From Eisenbergiella tayi (lineage in GTDB: Bacteria > Bacillota > Clostridia > Lachnospirales > Lachnospiraceae), in the NCBI RefSeq assembly GCF_001881565.1, contig NZ_MPDJ01000001.1, positions 313,966 to 377,965 of the forward strand: DNA of 64,000 bases, given 5' to 3'. Below are positions 1 through 7,515 of the stretch, one piece after another. The translations under genes and the position numbers were made by a program. The notes beneath the pieces are model-generated. The model was not told where the DNA came from. It searched no databases and worked only from the letters and a program-made list of their open reading frames with translations. Every line of letters begins with the position of its first letter. The stretch's first letter is position 1.

Positions 1-265
1 CCAGCTTTTCCTTTTCCATCATGGACTTGTGATCCGGGTAGCAATGCACCCCTTCCAGTCCATAACGCTTGAAAAATGCTTCCGCCTTACCGGGAATCAA
101 ATCTGCCCCTGCGGCGATTTCCACATCTTCCATTTCCTTCAGACATTCCACATGGGACTCTGCAATCCATCCGGTCCCGATAATCCCGAACCTTAATTTC
201 CTGTCATATACCTTTTTCACTTCTCTTTCAGGAGGAGTAAACTGGCTTAAAACTGCATCGGACAT
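1..265 (-). CDS. Gfo/Idh/MocA family oxidoreductase, N-terminal part
   Basis: The reading frame starts with ATG at 265 and runs off the window at base 1, so only about 88 N-terminal residues are visible. A Rossmann nucleotide-binding motif (FGIIGTGWIA, about residues 27-36) is followed by the usual helix and an acidic strand end (AGAD). This is typical of NAD(P)-dependent Gfo/Idh/MocA sugar oxidoreductases. The ribosome site AAGGAGGAAC lies just upstream. It follows the TIM-barrel gene at 278-1096 by 12 bases, so the two are probably co-transcribed. The substrate is unknown; the family is secure, and the C-terminal half cannot be judged. Confidence 0.85.
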   Translation of the reverse strand, partial: MSDAVLSQFTPPEREVKKVYDRKLRFGIIGTGWIAESHVECLKEMEDVEIAAGADLIPGKAEAFFKRYGLEGVHCYPDHKSMMEKEKL

Positions 266-277
266 TTTTGTTCCTCC

Positions 278-1096
278 TTACAGTGTTCTCAGATAATCGA
301 TACTGAGCTTTGCACATTCCATGGAAGTCTTACCCATAGACGGAGCATCCTGCTCCACTACCACCCACTCAGCGCCCGCATCGGCAGACGCATCCAGGAC
401 CGAAGGAATATCCTGTAATCCCAAACCTACCGGACGGAATTCAAAATTGCCCTCATTCCTTGCATTCTGTTTTTCTTCCTTACCAAGCAGCTGATACATC
501 TGCTCCGGCTTATCGCCCTTGAGCATAAAATCCTTCAGATGTACAACCGGCGCTCTGCCCGCGTATTTTCTGATATAAGCGGCCGGATCCTCCCCGCTGA
601 TATTTACCCAGCAGATATCCAGTTCAGTCTCCAGAAGCGACGCAGGGACCTCACGATACAGGACATCCAGCGCATACTCACCATCAATGAGCGCGAACTC
701 AAAATCGTGGTTATGATATAAGAGCGTCATTCCCTTTTTCTTCGCCGCCTCGCCAAGAACCTTTGCCCCTTCTATCAAATCCTTAAATCCTTCATGCCCC
801 GGACGGTATTCATCCGATACATAAGGAATCGCCACATACCGGCAGCCCAGCATGGCATAATCACTCAATACCCCCTCCGGATCCTCAAGCATGTCCGTAA
901 AAGAAACATGAGCGGAAACAGCCTGAATCCCCACCCGATCCAGAATCTCTTTTACCTCTGCCGCCGTATGGTCATACAGACCGGCCAGCTCCACGCCGTC
1001 ATATCCCAGCTCTTTGACCTGCTTAAGTCCCCCTTCCAGGTTCTTTTCCAGCAGATCCCTGACGGAATACAACTGCAATGCAATAGGAAATTTCAT
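278..1096 (-). CDS. Sugar phosphate isomerase/epimerase-like TIM barrel protein
   Basis: A 272-residue protein of the xylose isomerase-like / AP endonuclease family 2 TIM barrel (IolE, IolI and DgpC relatives). Expected metal-site segments are present: ELDICWV, HLKDF and the C-terminal VVEQD. There is no signal peptide, so it is cytoplasmic. The ATG at 1096 has AAAGGAG five bases upstream. The gene is divergent from the AraC regulator at 1246 and followed by a Gfo/Idh/MocA gene, which fits a small regulated operon. In this family such pairs act on inositols, keto-sugars or C-glycosides; which applies here is not visible. Confidence 0.85.
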   Translation of the reverse strand: MKFPIALQLYSVRDLLEKNLEGGLKQVKELGYDGVELAGLYDHTAAEVKEILDRVGIQAVSAHVSFTDMLEDPEGVLSDYAMLGCRYVAIPYVSDEYRPGHEGFKDLIEGAKVLGEAAKKKGMTLLYHNHDFEFALIDGEYALDVLYREVPASLLETELDICWVNISGEDPAAYIRKYAGRAPVVHLKDFMLKGDKPEQMYQLLGKEEKQNARNEGNFEFRPVGLGLQDIPSVLDASADAGAEWVVVEQDAPSMGKTSMECAKLSIDYLRTL

Positions 1097-1161
1097 AATA
1101 CTCCTTTCCGCATACCTTCCCGGTATACAAGACGCCTGTTAAGGCTTTTTCGTTTCCATGG

Positions 1162-1190
1162 TTACATAATAAGACATTGTATGTTATAAT
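1162..1190 (+). promoter_or_regulatory. Candidate promoter of the AraC-type regulator gene
   Basis: A perfect -10 TATAAT at 1185-1190 sits 17 bases after a poor -35 (TTACAT, 1162-1167), about 55 bases before the regulator start. The 1097-1245 interval must also carry the promoter of the divergent TIM-barrel gene. The weak -35 would suit activator dependence, which is inference. Confidence 0.5.
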
Positions 1191-1245
1191 AAAAGTCATA
1201 CTATGGTTAATATCAGACATTTATTGCTGTCCAGGGAGGCATTAT

Positions 1246-2076
1246 ATGAATTTTTTCTTTGAGAACCCCAAACATGAAATTTACGGCATCTACGGCCAGA
1301 GCCTGGCGTACGCCCCGCACCTTCACAACCACCTGGAGCTGGTGGGAATGATCGAAGGAAAAGCCATGGCCTATGTGGAAGAAAAGGTATACGAAATCAA
1401 CTCCGGCGACGCCTTTTTTATCTTCCCCAACCAGATACACCATTACGAAAAAATTGCGGATGAAAATTATATCCTGCTTCTTTTCCCCATGGATATCCTC
1501 CCCGAATACACCTCCGTCTTTCAGTCAAAGGTGCCAAAAAGCGCCCTGATACCGGGCGCTTTAAAAAACAGACATGTGCTGCGGTCCATGCAGGAAATCC
1601 TTGCCTTAAAGGACAGCACGGAATCCGGCAGCTACCGTGATTACCTGACCAAAGGCTATCTTCTCATTCTCTTCGGCCAGCTCTTCGCTCTGTCTGAACT
1701 GGAGGATACCCCGCACGTGGACGTCCAGACCGTCAAGCTGCTGCTGGACTACTGCATCGGCCATTACAAGGAGGAAATATCCCTTGATCAGGTGGCCACC
1801 CGGCTGCACCTGAGCAAATTCTATATTTCCCACCTTTTTTCCCAGAAGCTCCACCTCTCCTACAGCGACTACATCCGCTCCCTGCGCATTTCCGAAGCCT
1901 GCCGCCTGCTGACCGAAACCAGCCTCGGCATAACGGAAATCAGTTATCAGGTAGGCTTCCCCACTCCCCGCACCTTCAACCGCGCCTTCCTGAAATACGT
2001 AGGCCGCACCCCCAGGGAATACCGTTACCAGAAAAAACGCCCCGAAACCATAATCACTATTATGGAAGATCACTGA
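1246..2076 (+). CDS. AraC family transcriptional regulator with cupin-type sensor domain
   Basis: A 276-residue regulator. The N-terminal part (about 1-140) has the cupin pattern of sugar-sensing AraC proteins (HLHNHLELVGMIEG, later GDAFFIFPNQIHHYE). The C-terminal ~100 residues carry two helix-turn-helix motifs (SLDQVATRLHLSKFYISHLF, then GITEISYQVGFPTPRTFNRA). An in-frame upstream codon at 1177 exists, but the ATG at 1246 is preferred because GGGAGG lies six bases before it. It is divergent from the TIM-barrel/Gfo pair, its probable target. Its stop lies one base from the stop of the convergent kinase gene, leaving no room for a separate terminator. Confidence 0.9.
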   Translation: MNFFFENPKHEIYGIYGQSLAYAPHLHNHLELVGMIEGKAMAYVEEKVYEINSGDAFFIFPNQIHHYEKIADENYILLLFPMDILPEYTSVFQSKVPKSALIPGALKNRHVLRSMQEILALKDSTESGSYRDYLTKGYLLILFGQLFALSELEDTPHVDVQTVKLLLDYCIGHYKEEISLDQVATRLHLSKFYISHLFSQKLHLSYSDYIRSLRISEACRLLTETSLGITEISYQVGFPTPRTFNRAFLKYVGRTPREYRYQKKRPETIITIMEDH

Positions 2077-2077
2077 C

Positions 2078-3685
2078 TCACTCCCCCGTAACAGCTCCGG
2101 CCTCCAGCTTCTCCACAACCTGAAGCAAAGCATCCTCCGCTCCCACATTCCCCGGGAAAATCACATAAGGGATTCCCGGAAAACGGCTCTCTTCCCCCGT
2201 CACCCAGACCGGCACCCCGGCGAGAATCTGCCCCGGAACAAAAGCCTTCTTCACCCCCAAAGCCTTTGTCCCGATATCACTGGAAGTAATTCCTCCCTTC
2301 GCCACCAGAAAACGCGGCGTAACCGGCATTCTCCCCACCAGCTCTGTCACCGCCTCCGAGATCCGCACAGAAAGCGCCAGATTATCCTCTCTTTTCCCGC
2401 TCTCCGCCGTCCGCACCTGCCTTCCGGTATAAATCACCACACTCACCCCCGCCGCCATCTGCTCTCCGGCTTCCTTCAGAACCCGCCTCTTTTCCGCCTC
2501 CATTTTTTCCTCATCCCCGATACCCTCGACCGAAAATTCCAGAAAACAAAGCCCTTCCCTTTTCCTGAGCACCTCCAGCTGCCTTGTCGTCTTTTGCACA
2601 TGAGACCCCACAACCACCAGCCCCCCGAACCGGCTTCTCACATTCCCATACAAATCCGCTCCCTCCAGCAAAGCCCTGTCCTCCATTCCTCCCAGAACCT
2701 TAACAAAAGAAGCCGCCGTCCGGAACAGAAAATACTTTCCCCTCCCCAACGCCTCCAACAAAGCAATCACAAAAACCTTCAAATCCTCATAAGAGACCGC
2801 ATTCACAACCACCTTCCCGAAATGCTCCACCCCCATCAGCTTATCCGCAACTTCCCCAATCCGATACTCCCGAAGCTCCTCCAGCGAAACCGAAACCACA
2901 TCCTCCCGCTTCACCTTCCCTCCGCTCTTCTCCTCCACCCAATCCTTCAGATCCGAGCTCACATAACCAAACGAAGAATCCTTCGCGAACTCCGTCTCCC
3001 CCGCAGGAACCAGCCGTCCGCCCCCCATCTCCACATAATGCACATCCCCCGCCGTAAACCGACCGCCCTCCTCAAAAAAAGGACAGATAACCTCGCCATC
3101 CACACACCCCCCTTCCCCTTCAAGCCCCTCCCTCAGACTCTCCGTTTCCGCAGGATAATGCCCCCTCAAAGTAGAATCCCCCCTGCTCACAAACAGAAAC
3201 TCCACCCCCAATTCCTCAGCCGCTGCCGCCACCTTCCTTCCAATCTCCCTATGCATCCGCACCGTCTCCTCCTCCCCCAGAGCCCTGGAATTCGTCAATA
3301 TAAAAAACACCCTCTCCTCCCCAAGCAGCCCCGCCCGGATACTCTCCATCCCCGCATCCGTATAAACAAAAACCCCATGCACCGTCTGAATCCCCGTAGG
3401 ATCATCATCCAGCACCACAACCTTCCTCCTCTCCCGTCCCATTACCTCCCAATACCTCTCCTCCCACACCTCACTCCATTCCTCATCCCTTCTCTCCCCC
3501 CACTTCAAAAACACCTCATCCTTACCAAACCCCATCGTCCTCCCAACCTCTCTCTCCATCTTCCCATCCGCTTCCACTCTTCCATCCATTTTCATTCCTA
3601 TACTCCCTCCTGTTTGTTCATCTGTAACCATTCTTTCATCTCTTTCGCTCTTTTCATCTTTTCCAATCCTTTTACCTCTTTCCAT
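2078..3685 (-). CDS. Four-carbon acid sugar kinase family protein (DUF1537, OtnK-like)
   Basis: A 535-residue protein. From about residue 87 it matches the two-domain acid-sugar kinase family: VVVLDDDPTG, SRGDSTLRGHYPAE and FFEEGGRFT in the N-terminal domain, then GSHVQKTT, AKGGITSSD and FPGNVG in the C-terminal nucleotide-binding domain. Family members phosphorylate erythronate, threonate and related acid sugars. The first ~50 residues are low-complexity, charged and lack a recognisable match. The ATG at 3685 has GGGAGGGGAG upstream, but an internal start cannot be excluded. Composition is odd: the coding strand is extremely purine- and G-rich (GAG, AAG, GGG, AGG codons), unlike its neighbours, which suggests separate ancestry. 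Confidence 0.85.
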   Translation of the reverse strand: MERGKRIGKDEKSERDERMVTDEQTGGSIGMKMDGRVEADGKMEREVGRTMGFGKDEVFLKWGERRDEEWSEVWEERYWEVMGRERRKVVVLDDDPTGIQTVHGVFVYTDAGMESIRAGLLGEERVFFILTNSRALGEEETVRMHREIGRKVAAAAEELGVEFLFVSRGDSTLRGHYPAETESLREGLEGEGGCVDGEVICPFFEEGGRFTAGDVHYVEMGGGRLVPAGETEFAKDSSFGYVSSDLKDWVEEKSGGKVKREDVVSVSLEELREYRIGEVADKLMGVEHFGKVVVNAVSYEDLKVFVIALLEALGRGKYFLFRTAASFVKVLGGMEDRALLEGADLYGNVRSRFGGLVVVGSHVQKTTRQLEVLRKREGLCFLEFSVEGIGDEEKMEAEKRRVLKEAGEQMAAGVSVVIYTGRQVRTAESGKREDNLALSVRISEAVTELVGRMPVTPRFLVAKGGITSSDIGTKALGVKKAFVPGQILAGVPVWVTGEESRFPGIPYVIFPGNVGAEDALLQVVEKLEAGAVTGE

Positions 3686-3775
3686 CCGTCTCCCCTCCCA
3701 TTAATCAAGTACAGCCCTTATCTCTTGTCTTTTGTCTGCCCTGAATCTCTTCCGACGCCATCCACAACCTACCCT

Positions 3776-4078
3776 GAACCGAATCCGCCCATCCCGCTGC
3801 GTCGGCTGGCTGTGTGGCCTTTGGATATGCTCCGTCTCCGGGTCTGTCCCCCACATGCCCCCGGACAGGCAGTGATTTCCTGTAAGGGCCGTTTAAAAAC
3901 GCCGGTCCTTACGCTGCGTCCTCTGCAGCGTTAGTACCGCTGCGTTTTTAACCGAGCGAGAGCGTGCCCGCACAGGAAACACTGCCTGCCCGGGGGCATG
4001 TGGGGGACAGACCCGGAGACGGAGCATATCCAAAGGCCACACAGCCAGCCGACGCAGCGGGATGGGCGGATTCGGTTC
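3776..4078. repeat. 303 bp near-perfect inverted repeat (long hairpin element)
   Basis: The left arm 3776-3883 (108 bases) and right arm 3972-4078 (107 bases) are reverse complements, with one substitution and one single-base indel. The 88-base centre folds again imperfectly (GTTTAAAAACGC at 3891 against GCGTTTTTAAC near 3942, then CGGTCCTTACGCTGC against a two-mismatch partner), so almost the whole element is one hairpin. It lies between the terminator of the 4133 gene and the start of the kinase gene. Small frames inside are by-products of the symmetry. It could be a MITE-like or REP-like dispersed element, a structured RNA or an assembly fold-back. Confidence 0.9.
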
Positions 4079-4088
4079 CCACCCCCAC

Positions 4089-4124
4089 CAAAAAAATACC
4101 GCCGCAAGAGATTCCCCTGCGGCA
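4089..4124 (-). terminator. Rho-independent terminator after the Gfo/Idh/MocA gene
   Basis: On the minus strand TGCCGCA and TGCGGC(G) form a stem with an 11-base loop, followed by GGTATTTTTTT. It begins nine bases after the stop codon at 4133, so it probably ends the long minus-strand transcript of region 1. Confidence 0.8.
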
Positions 4125-4132
4125 GCCATTTT

Positions 4133-5326
4133 TTACTTCGTATCCAAACAAGCCTCCGCCGCCGTCCCATAAATAAATCCCTGAGGCAGCATAGCCGGCT
4201 GATCCGGTTTCGTAGTCATATGATAGGTCTTTTCTTCCCTGCAGCTTTCCGTAATACCATCCAGAATCTCGATGGCATGCAGTCCCAGCTCCCCGCTGCA
4301 GCGGTGAGGACGATTATTCCTGATGGCCCATGCCATATCCGCCACACCGATTCCGCGGTAGCTGTCGATCCAGGTTCTTTCCTCTCCTGTTGCATTTTCT
4401 GGAACAGGATTATGCAGCCCGTAGCCATGAGTGAGAGGCATAGCCGCCATTTCTTCTCCCCTCTGGCCTCTCGCCAGATAAACCGGTCCGAAGAAATAGT
4501 TGGGGTCCTGAAGAATCAGGGTTCCTTCCGTACCATAAATTTCCAGTCTTGCCGTCTCTTCCCTGTGGCTGTCGCTGATAGCGGTAAATGTGCCGTAGCA
4601 GCCATTATAGAAGTCCAGAGCCCCTGTCATGGAAGTGGGAAACTTCATGTCAAACGGCTTGTTGTAGCCGGGGTTTCTGGGATTACGCTGCATCTCCTTG
4701 GGATGGAAGGTTTTGGACAGGCCCGCTACCGTTTTTACCGGCCCCAGCAGATGAATCAGTGCATGCAGGTAATAGCAGCCCATATCGTAGGGAATACTTC
4801 CGCCTGCGGTGAAAACAAACGGCAGGTCAGGATGGTTTTCATCCTGGGTCAGATTGTAGCATCTTGCCACCATAGCCTGGGCATTTACCGGTTCTCCGAT
4901 AAAACCCTTGTCAATCAGGTTTCTGGCTGTCTGCAGCGCGCCGCCCAGGAACGTATCGGGAGCCTGGCCGATGCGCAGCCCCTTGCTCTGTGCCAGCTGA
5001 TAAAGCTCCAGTGCGGATTCAAAATCCGTGGACATCATCTTCTCGGCAAATACGTGCTTCCCTGATTCCAGGGCCTGCTTGGATATTATGTAATGGGAAA
5101 GCGGATAGGTCAGATTCACCACGATTTCAATTTCGGGATCATTCATGATTTCTTCCACCGTCATCTGACGGATATGAAACTGCTCCGCCCTTCTTTTGCT
5201 GCGTTCCTCTATAATATCAGCGATTCCCACCACCTCTGTAATATGGAAGGTTTCTGTCAAATTTTTCAGGTAGGTATAGCTGATTCCGCCGGCACCGACT
5301 ATGCCGACCTTAACTCTGTTTGTCAT
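4133..5326 (-). CDS. Gfo/Idh/MocA family oxidoreductase
   Basis: A 397-residue NAD(P)-dependent sugar oxidoreductase. The N-terminal Rossmann domain has VGIVGAGGIS at residues 7-16. The usual EKP dinucleotide-site motif reads AEKMMS, keeping the lysine but not the proline. The C-terminal domain has DMGCYYLHAL, with the Asp and His expected of the active site. The ATG at 5326 has AAAGGAG upstream. It follows the TIM-barrel gene at 5347 by 20 bases and ends at a strong terminator. The substrate is unknown; pairing with an isomerase-like TIM barrel suggests oxidation at a sugar hydroxyl followed by isomerisation or elimination. Confidence 0.9.
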   Translation of the reverse strand: MTNRVKVGIVGAGGISYTYLKNLTETFHITEVVGIADIIEERSKRRAEQFHIRQMTVEEIMNDPEIEIVVNLTYPLSHYIISKQALESGKHVFAEKMMSTDFESALELYQLAQSKGLRIGQAPDTFLGGALQTARNLIDKGFIGEPVNAQAMVARCYNLTQDENHPDLPFVFTAGGSIPYDMGCYYLHALIHLLGPVKTVAGLSKTFHPKEMQRNPRNPGYNKPFDMKFPTSMTGALDFYNGCYGTFTAISDSHREETARLEIYGTEGTLILQDPNYFFGPVYLARGQRGEEMAAMPLTHGYGLHNPVPENATGEERTWIDSYRGIGVADMAWAIRNNRPHRCSGELGLHAIEILDGITESCREEKTYHMTTKPDQPAMLPQGFIYGTAAEACLDTK

Positions 5327-5346
5327 TGCCTGACTCCTTTCATCCT

Positions 5347-6198
5347 TTATACAAAGCTTACGCCTTTATATTTTTTCAGCTGGTTGATTCCGAATTCAGC
5401 AGCTTTCATCATGTCATCCTTATAACGGCTGTTGGCGCTGCTCAATTCAATGAAACCGTACTTCACATCCGTATATTTCTCAGCAGCATCCAGAATACTC
5501 TGTACATCCATCACGCCGGTTCCGATATCGGTTGCCACGTCGATGTTATACTGGCCGTAGAATTCCCCGGTAATAACCGGATTCTCCGGAAGTCCGTCAA
5601 AGAAGCTTCTGTGATCCATATACTTGGGATGGAAATCATCCAGATGCAGCAGCTTTACTCTCTTTCCGAATTTCTTCAGGGTTTCCACCGGATCATCTCC
5701 GCCGCGGAATGCCCACATGGTATCGATTTCAAAGTTTACATATTCCGGATCCGTATTTTCCACAAGCAGCTCCAGAGCGGACTTATCGCCGAATTTCTGG
5801 AATTCATGGGCATGATTATGATAAATAAAGGAAATTCCGTTTTCCTTACATATTTTTCCGGTTTCATTGTACATCTCACAACGGCTGAGAACCTCATCCC
5901 TGCTGGTAAAGAAATCGGAAGCCAGCGCCAGATAATCACCGCCGATAATGTGAAGCCGTTCGATCTCACTGTTCAGATCGCTGGTAAGGTAGGGGCAATA
6001 ATGCTTGGAGGGGTGTTCAATACCCACCTCATCCATCATTTTTTTCAGCTCCTTCATATCCACTTTCAGCTCCGGTGTGAACATCGTGCCTGCGGATTCT
6101 ATGTATTTGTAGCCATAGTCCGCCATTTTCTTTAATGTTCCGTAGGTATCCTCAAGAAACTCCTTTGTAACGGAACAAGCCTGTAATCCACCTTTCAT
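5347..6198 (-). CDS. Sugar phosphate isomerase/epimerase-like TIM barrel protein
   Basis: A 283-residue AP endonuclease family 2-type TIM barrel, cytoplasmic. Visible metal and substrate segments are IYHNHAHEF, NFEIDTMW, LLHLDDFHP and the C-terminal YGFIELS. The ATG at 6198 follows GAGGAG by six bases. It is the upstream partner of the oxidoreductase at 4133-5326, in the same arrangement as two other TIM-barrel/Gfo pairs in this window. The exact reaction (isomerase, epimerase, dehydratase or keto-glycoside lyase) cannot be decided from sequence. Confidence 0.87.
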   Translation of the reverse strand: MKGGLQACSVTKEFLEDTYGTLKKMADYGYKYIESAGTMFTPELKVDMKELKKMMDEVGIEHPSKHYCPYLTSDLNSEIERLHIIGGDYLALASDFFTSRDEVLSRCEMYNETGKICKENGISFIYHNHAHEFQKFGDKSALELLVENTDPEYVNFEIDTMWAFRGGDDPVETLKKFGKRVKLLHLDDFHPKYMDHRSFFDGLPENPVITGEFYGQYNIDVATDIGTGVMDVQSILDAAEKYTDVKYGFIELSSANSRYKDDMMKAAEFGINQLKKYKGVSFV

Positions 6199-6216
6199 GT
6201 CTTCTCCTCTCTGTCA

Positions 6217-6251
6217 CTGCGTATCCATGCGGTCTGCACATGGATACGCAG
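6217..6251 (-). other. Perfect intergenic hairpin, 13 bp arms
   Basis: CTGCGTATCCATG at 6217-6229 and its exact complement at 6239-6251 enclose a nine-base loop between two co-directional genes. No U-run follows on the minus strand, so it looks like an mRNA-stability or processing hairpin rather than a terminator. Confidence 0.7.
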
Positions 6252-6273
6252 ACCTGTTTCAACTGTTATCCTC

Positions 6274-7425
6274 TTACCGCATTTTACTTACAAAATCCTC
6301 GGGCATCCTGCTGATCTGCTGGAATGTAGTCTGCATTTTATAAGGTTTCCCGGTTGCTATGGCAATATTGAAGCCGTCCAGCACCTCTGTCACATGACAG
6401 GCGAACTCCCCGTTCGCCCTGGAAGGACGTCCTTCCTTAATTGCTTCAATCATCTCACATAAGCCCAAACCTCTGTTTTCCGTGGGACAGTCAAATACAA
6501 GGGGAATATCCTTCTTGTATTCACCGGAACGGCTGGTCTTATCCCGTGAAATTTTTCCGTTTTCATCACGCATATCCTCTTCCAGAAGGACATGCACCCG
6601 GCTACCCTCTCCATAATTATCAGGATCGGAGAGGAAAAGAGAACCCTTTGTCCCGTATACCTGTACACAGGGGCCGTTTTCCGCTCCCCAGGTATCCCAG
6701 CTGAAATTCACGCTGGCACATCTGCCGTCCGCAAATTTTACGATACCGTTATAGTGGGTATTCACCTCCACATCGGTATAGTGATCCTTGATAGGACGGG
6801 GATTGATGCCGATTCCGCCGTAGCAGCAAAGCTCTTCGGCCGGTCCCATAAAGTACAGCATTTCCGAAATACCGTAAGGTCCGATATCCAGCATGGGGCC
6901 TGCTCCGATTTTATAGAAGAAATCCGGGGCCGGATGGATATTTTCCGGGCCATGGTACATATTTGCCACCTTGGCGCTCAGGATATCCCCGATCAGGCCG
7001 TCTTCAATGACTTTCCTGCAGGTCTGTACCCCCGCTCCCAGGAATACGTCCGGCGCGCAGCCTACATAAAGGTTTTTCTCTTTGGCAAGCGCTATGGTGT
7101 CGGAAGCTTCCTTCAGGTTCAGCCCCAGCGGTTTTTCGGAATAGACATGCTTGCCGGAACGCAACGCACGCATATTGAGCTCATAATGGACCTGCGGATT
7201 GGTCAGGTTCAGGATCACGTCGATTTCCGGATCCTCAAAAATTTCATCCAGAGAAAGCACATGGGCGATGCCGTGCGCGGCAGCCAGGCTTTCGGCACGT
7301 TCTCTGTTCAGGTCGCACAGGGCATAAATTTCCATGTTGCTGAAACGGTCCATGATGTTGGGAACATAATTTCTTGTACTGATGTCCCCGCATCCAATCA
7401 CACCTATTTTAAATACATCCTTCAC
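6274..7425 (-). CDS. Gfo/Idh/MocA family oxidoreductase
   Basis: A 383-residue oxidoreductase with the Rossmann motif IGVIGCGDIS near the N-terminus and a canonical SEKPLG motif. In the C-terminal catalytic segment it reads DIGPYGISEM, so the His seen at that place in the 4133-5326 paralogue is replaced; the chemistry or substrate geometry may differ. The start is GTG at 7425, chosen because CAGGAGGG lies seven bases upstream. It is downstream of the TIM-barrel gene at 7516 and upstream of the next TIM/Gfo pair, inside the long minus-strand operon. Confidence 0.88.
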   Translation of the reverse strand: MKDVFKIGVIGCGDISTRNYVPNIMDRFSNMEIYALCDLNRERAESLAAAHGIAHVLSLDEIFEDPEIDVILNLTNPQVHYELNMRALRSGKHVYSEKPLGLNLKEASDTIALAKEKNLYVGCAPDVFLGAGVQTCRKVIEDGLIGDILSAKVANMYHGPENIHPAPDFFYKIGAGPMLDIGPYGISEMLYFMGPAEELCCYGGIGINPRPIKDHYTDVEVNTHYNGIVKFADGRCASVNFSWDTWGAENGPCVQVYGTKGSLFLSDPDNYGEGSRVHVLLEEDMRDENGKISRDKTSRSGEYKKDIPLVFDCPTENRGLGLCEMIEAIKEGRPSRANGEFACHVTEVLDGFNIAIATGKPYKMQTTFQQISRMPEDFVSKMR

Positions 7426-7460
7426 TTTCTTTCCCTCCTGCCGCCGCTGCGGCTTCCCCG

Positions 7461-7504
7461 GAGCGTATTTGAAAATGAATTCCCCCCGATTTTCAAATAC
7501 GCTC
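7461..7504 (-). other. Perfect intergenic hairpin, 16 bp arms
   Basis: GAGCGTATTTGAAAAT at 7461-7476 is exactly complementary to 7489-7504 around a 12-base loop. It separates a TIM-barrel gene from the next Gfo gene and has no U-run, so a role in transcript stability or processing is likelier than termination. Confidence 0.75.
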
Positions 7505-7515
7505 TCAGCTGTTCT

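Noticed and set aside
1023..1220. 65-codon minus-strand frame overlapping the TIM-barrel start
   Set aside because: It crosses the divergent promoter region and overlaps the better-supported gene at 278-1096 in another frame; no ribosome site precedes it.
2594..3934. 446-codon open frame on the plus strand
   Set aside because: It lies opposite the DUF1537 kinase, is Pro/His/Leu-rich without any domain, and results from the C-rich strand bias.
3893..4176. Several overlapping small frames (67-79 codons) inside the inverted repeat
   Set aside because: They occur in multiple frames and on both strands of the same palindrome and mirror one another; no separate coding signal is visible.
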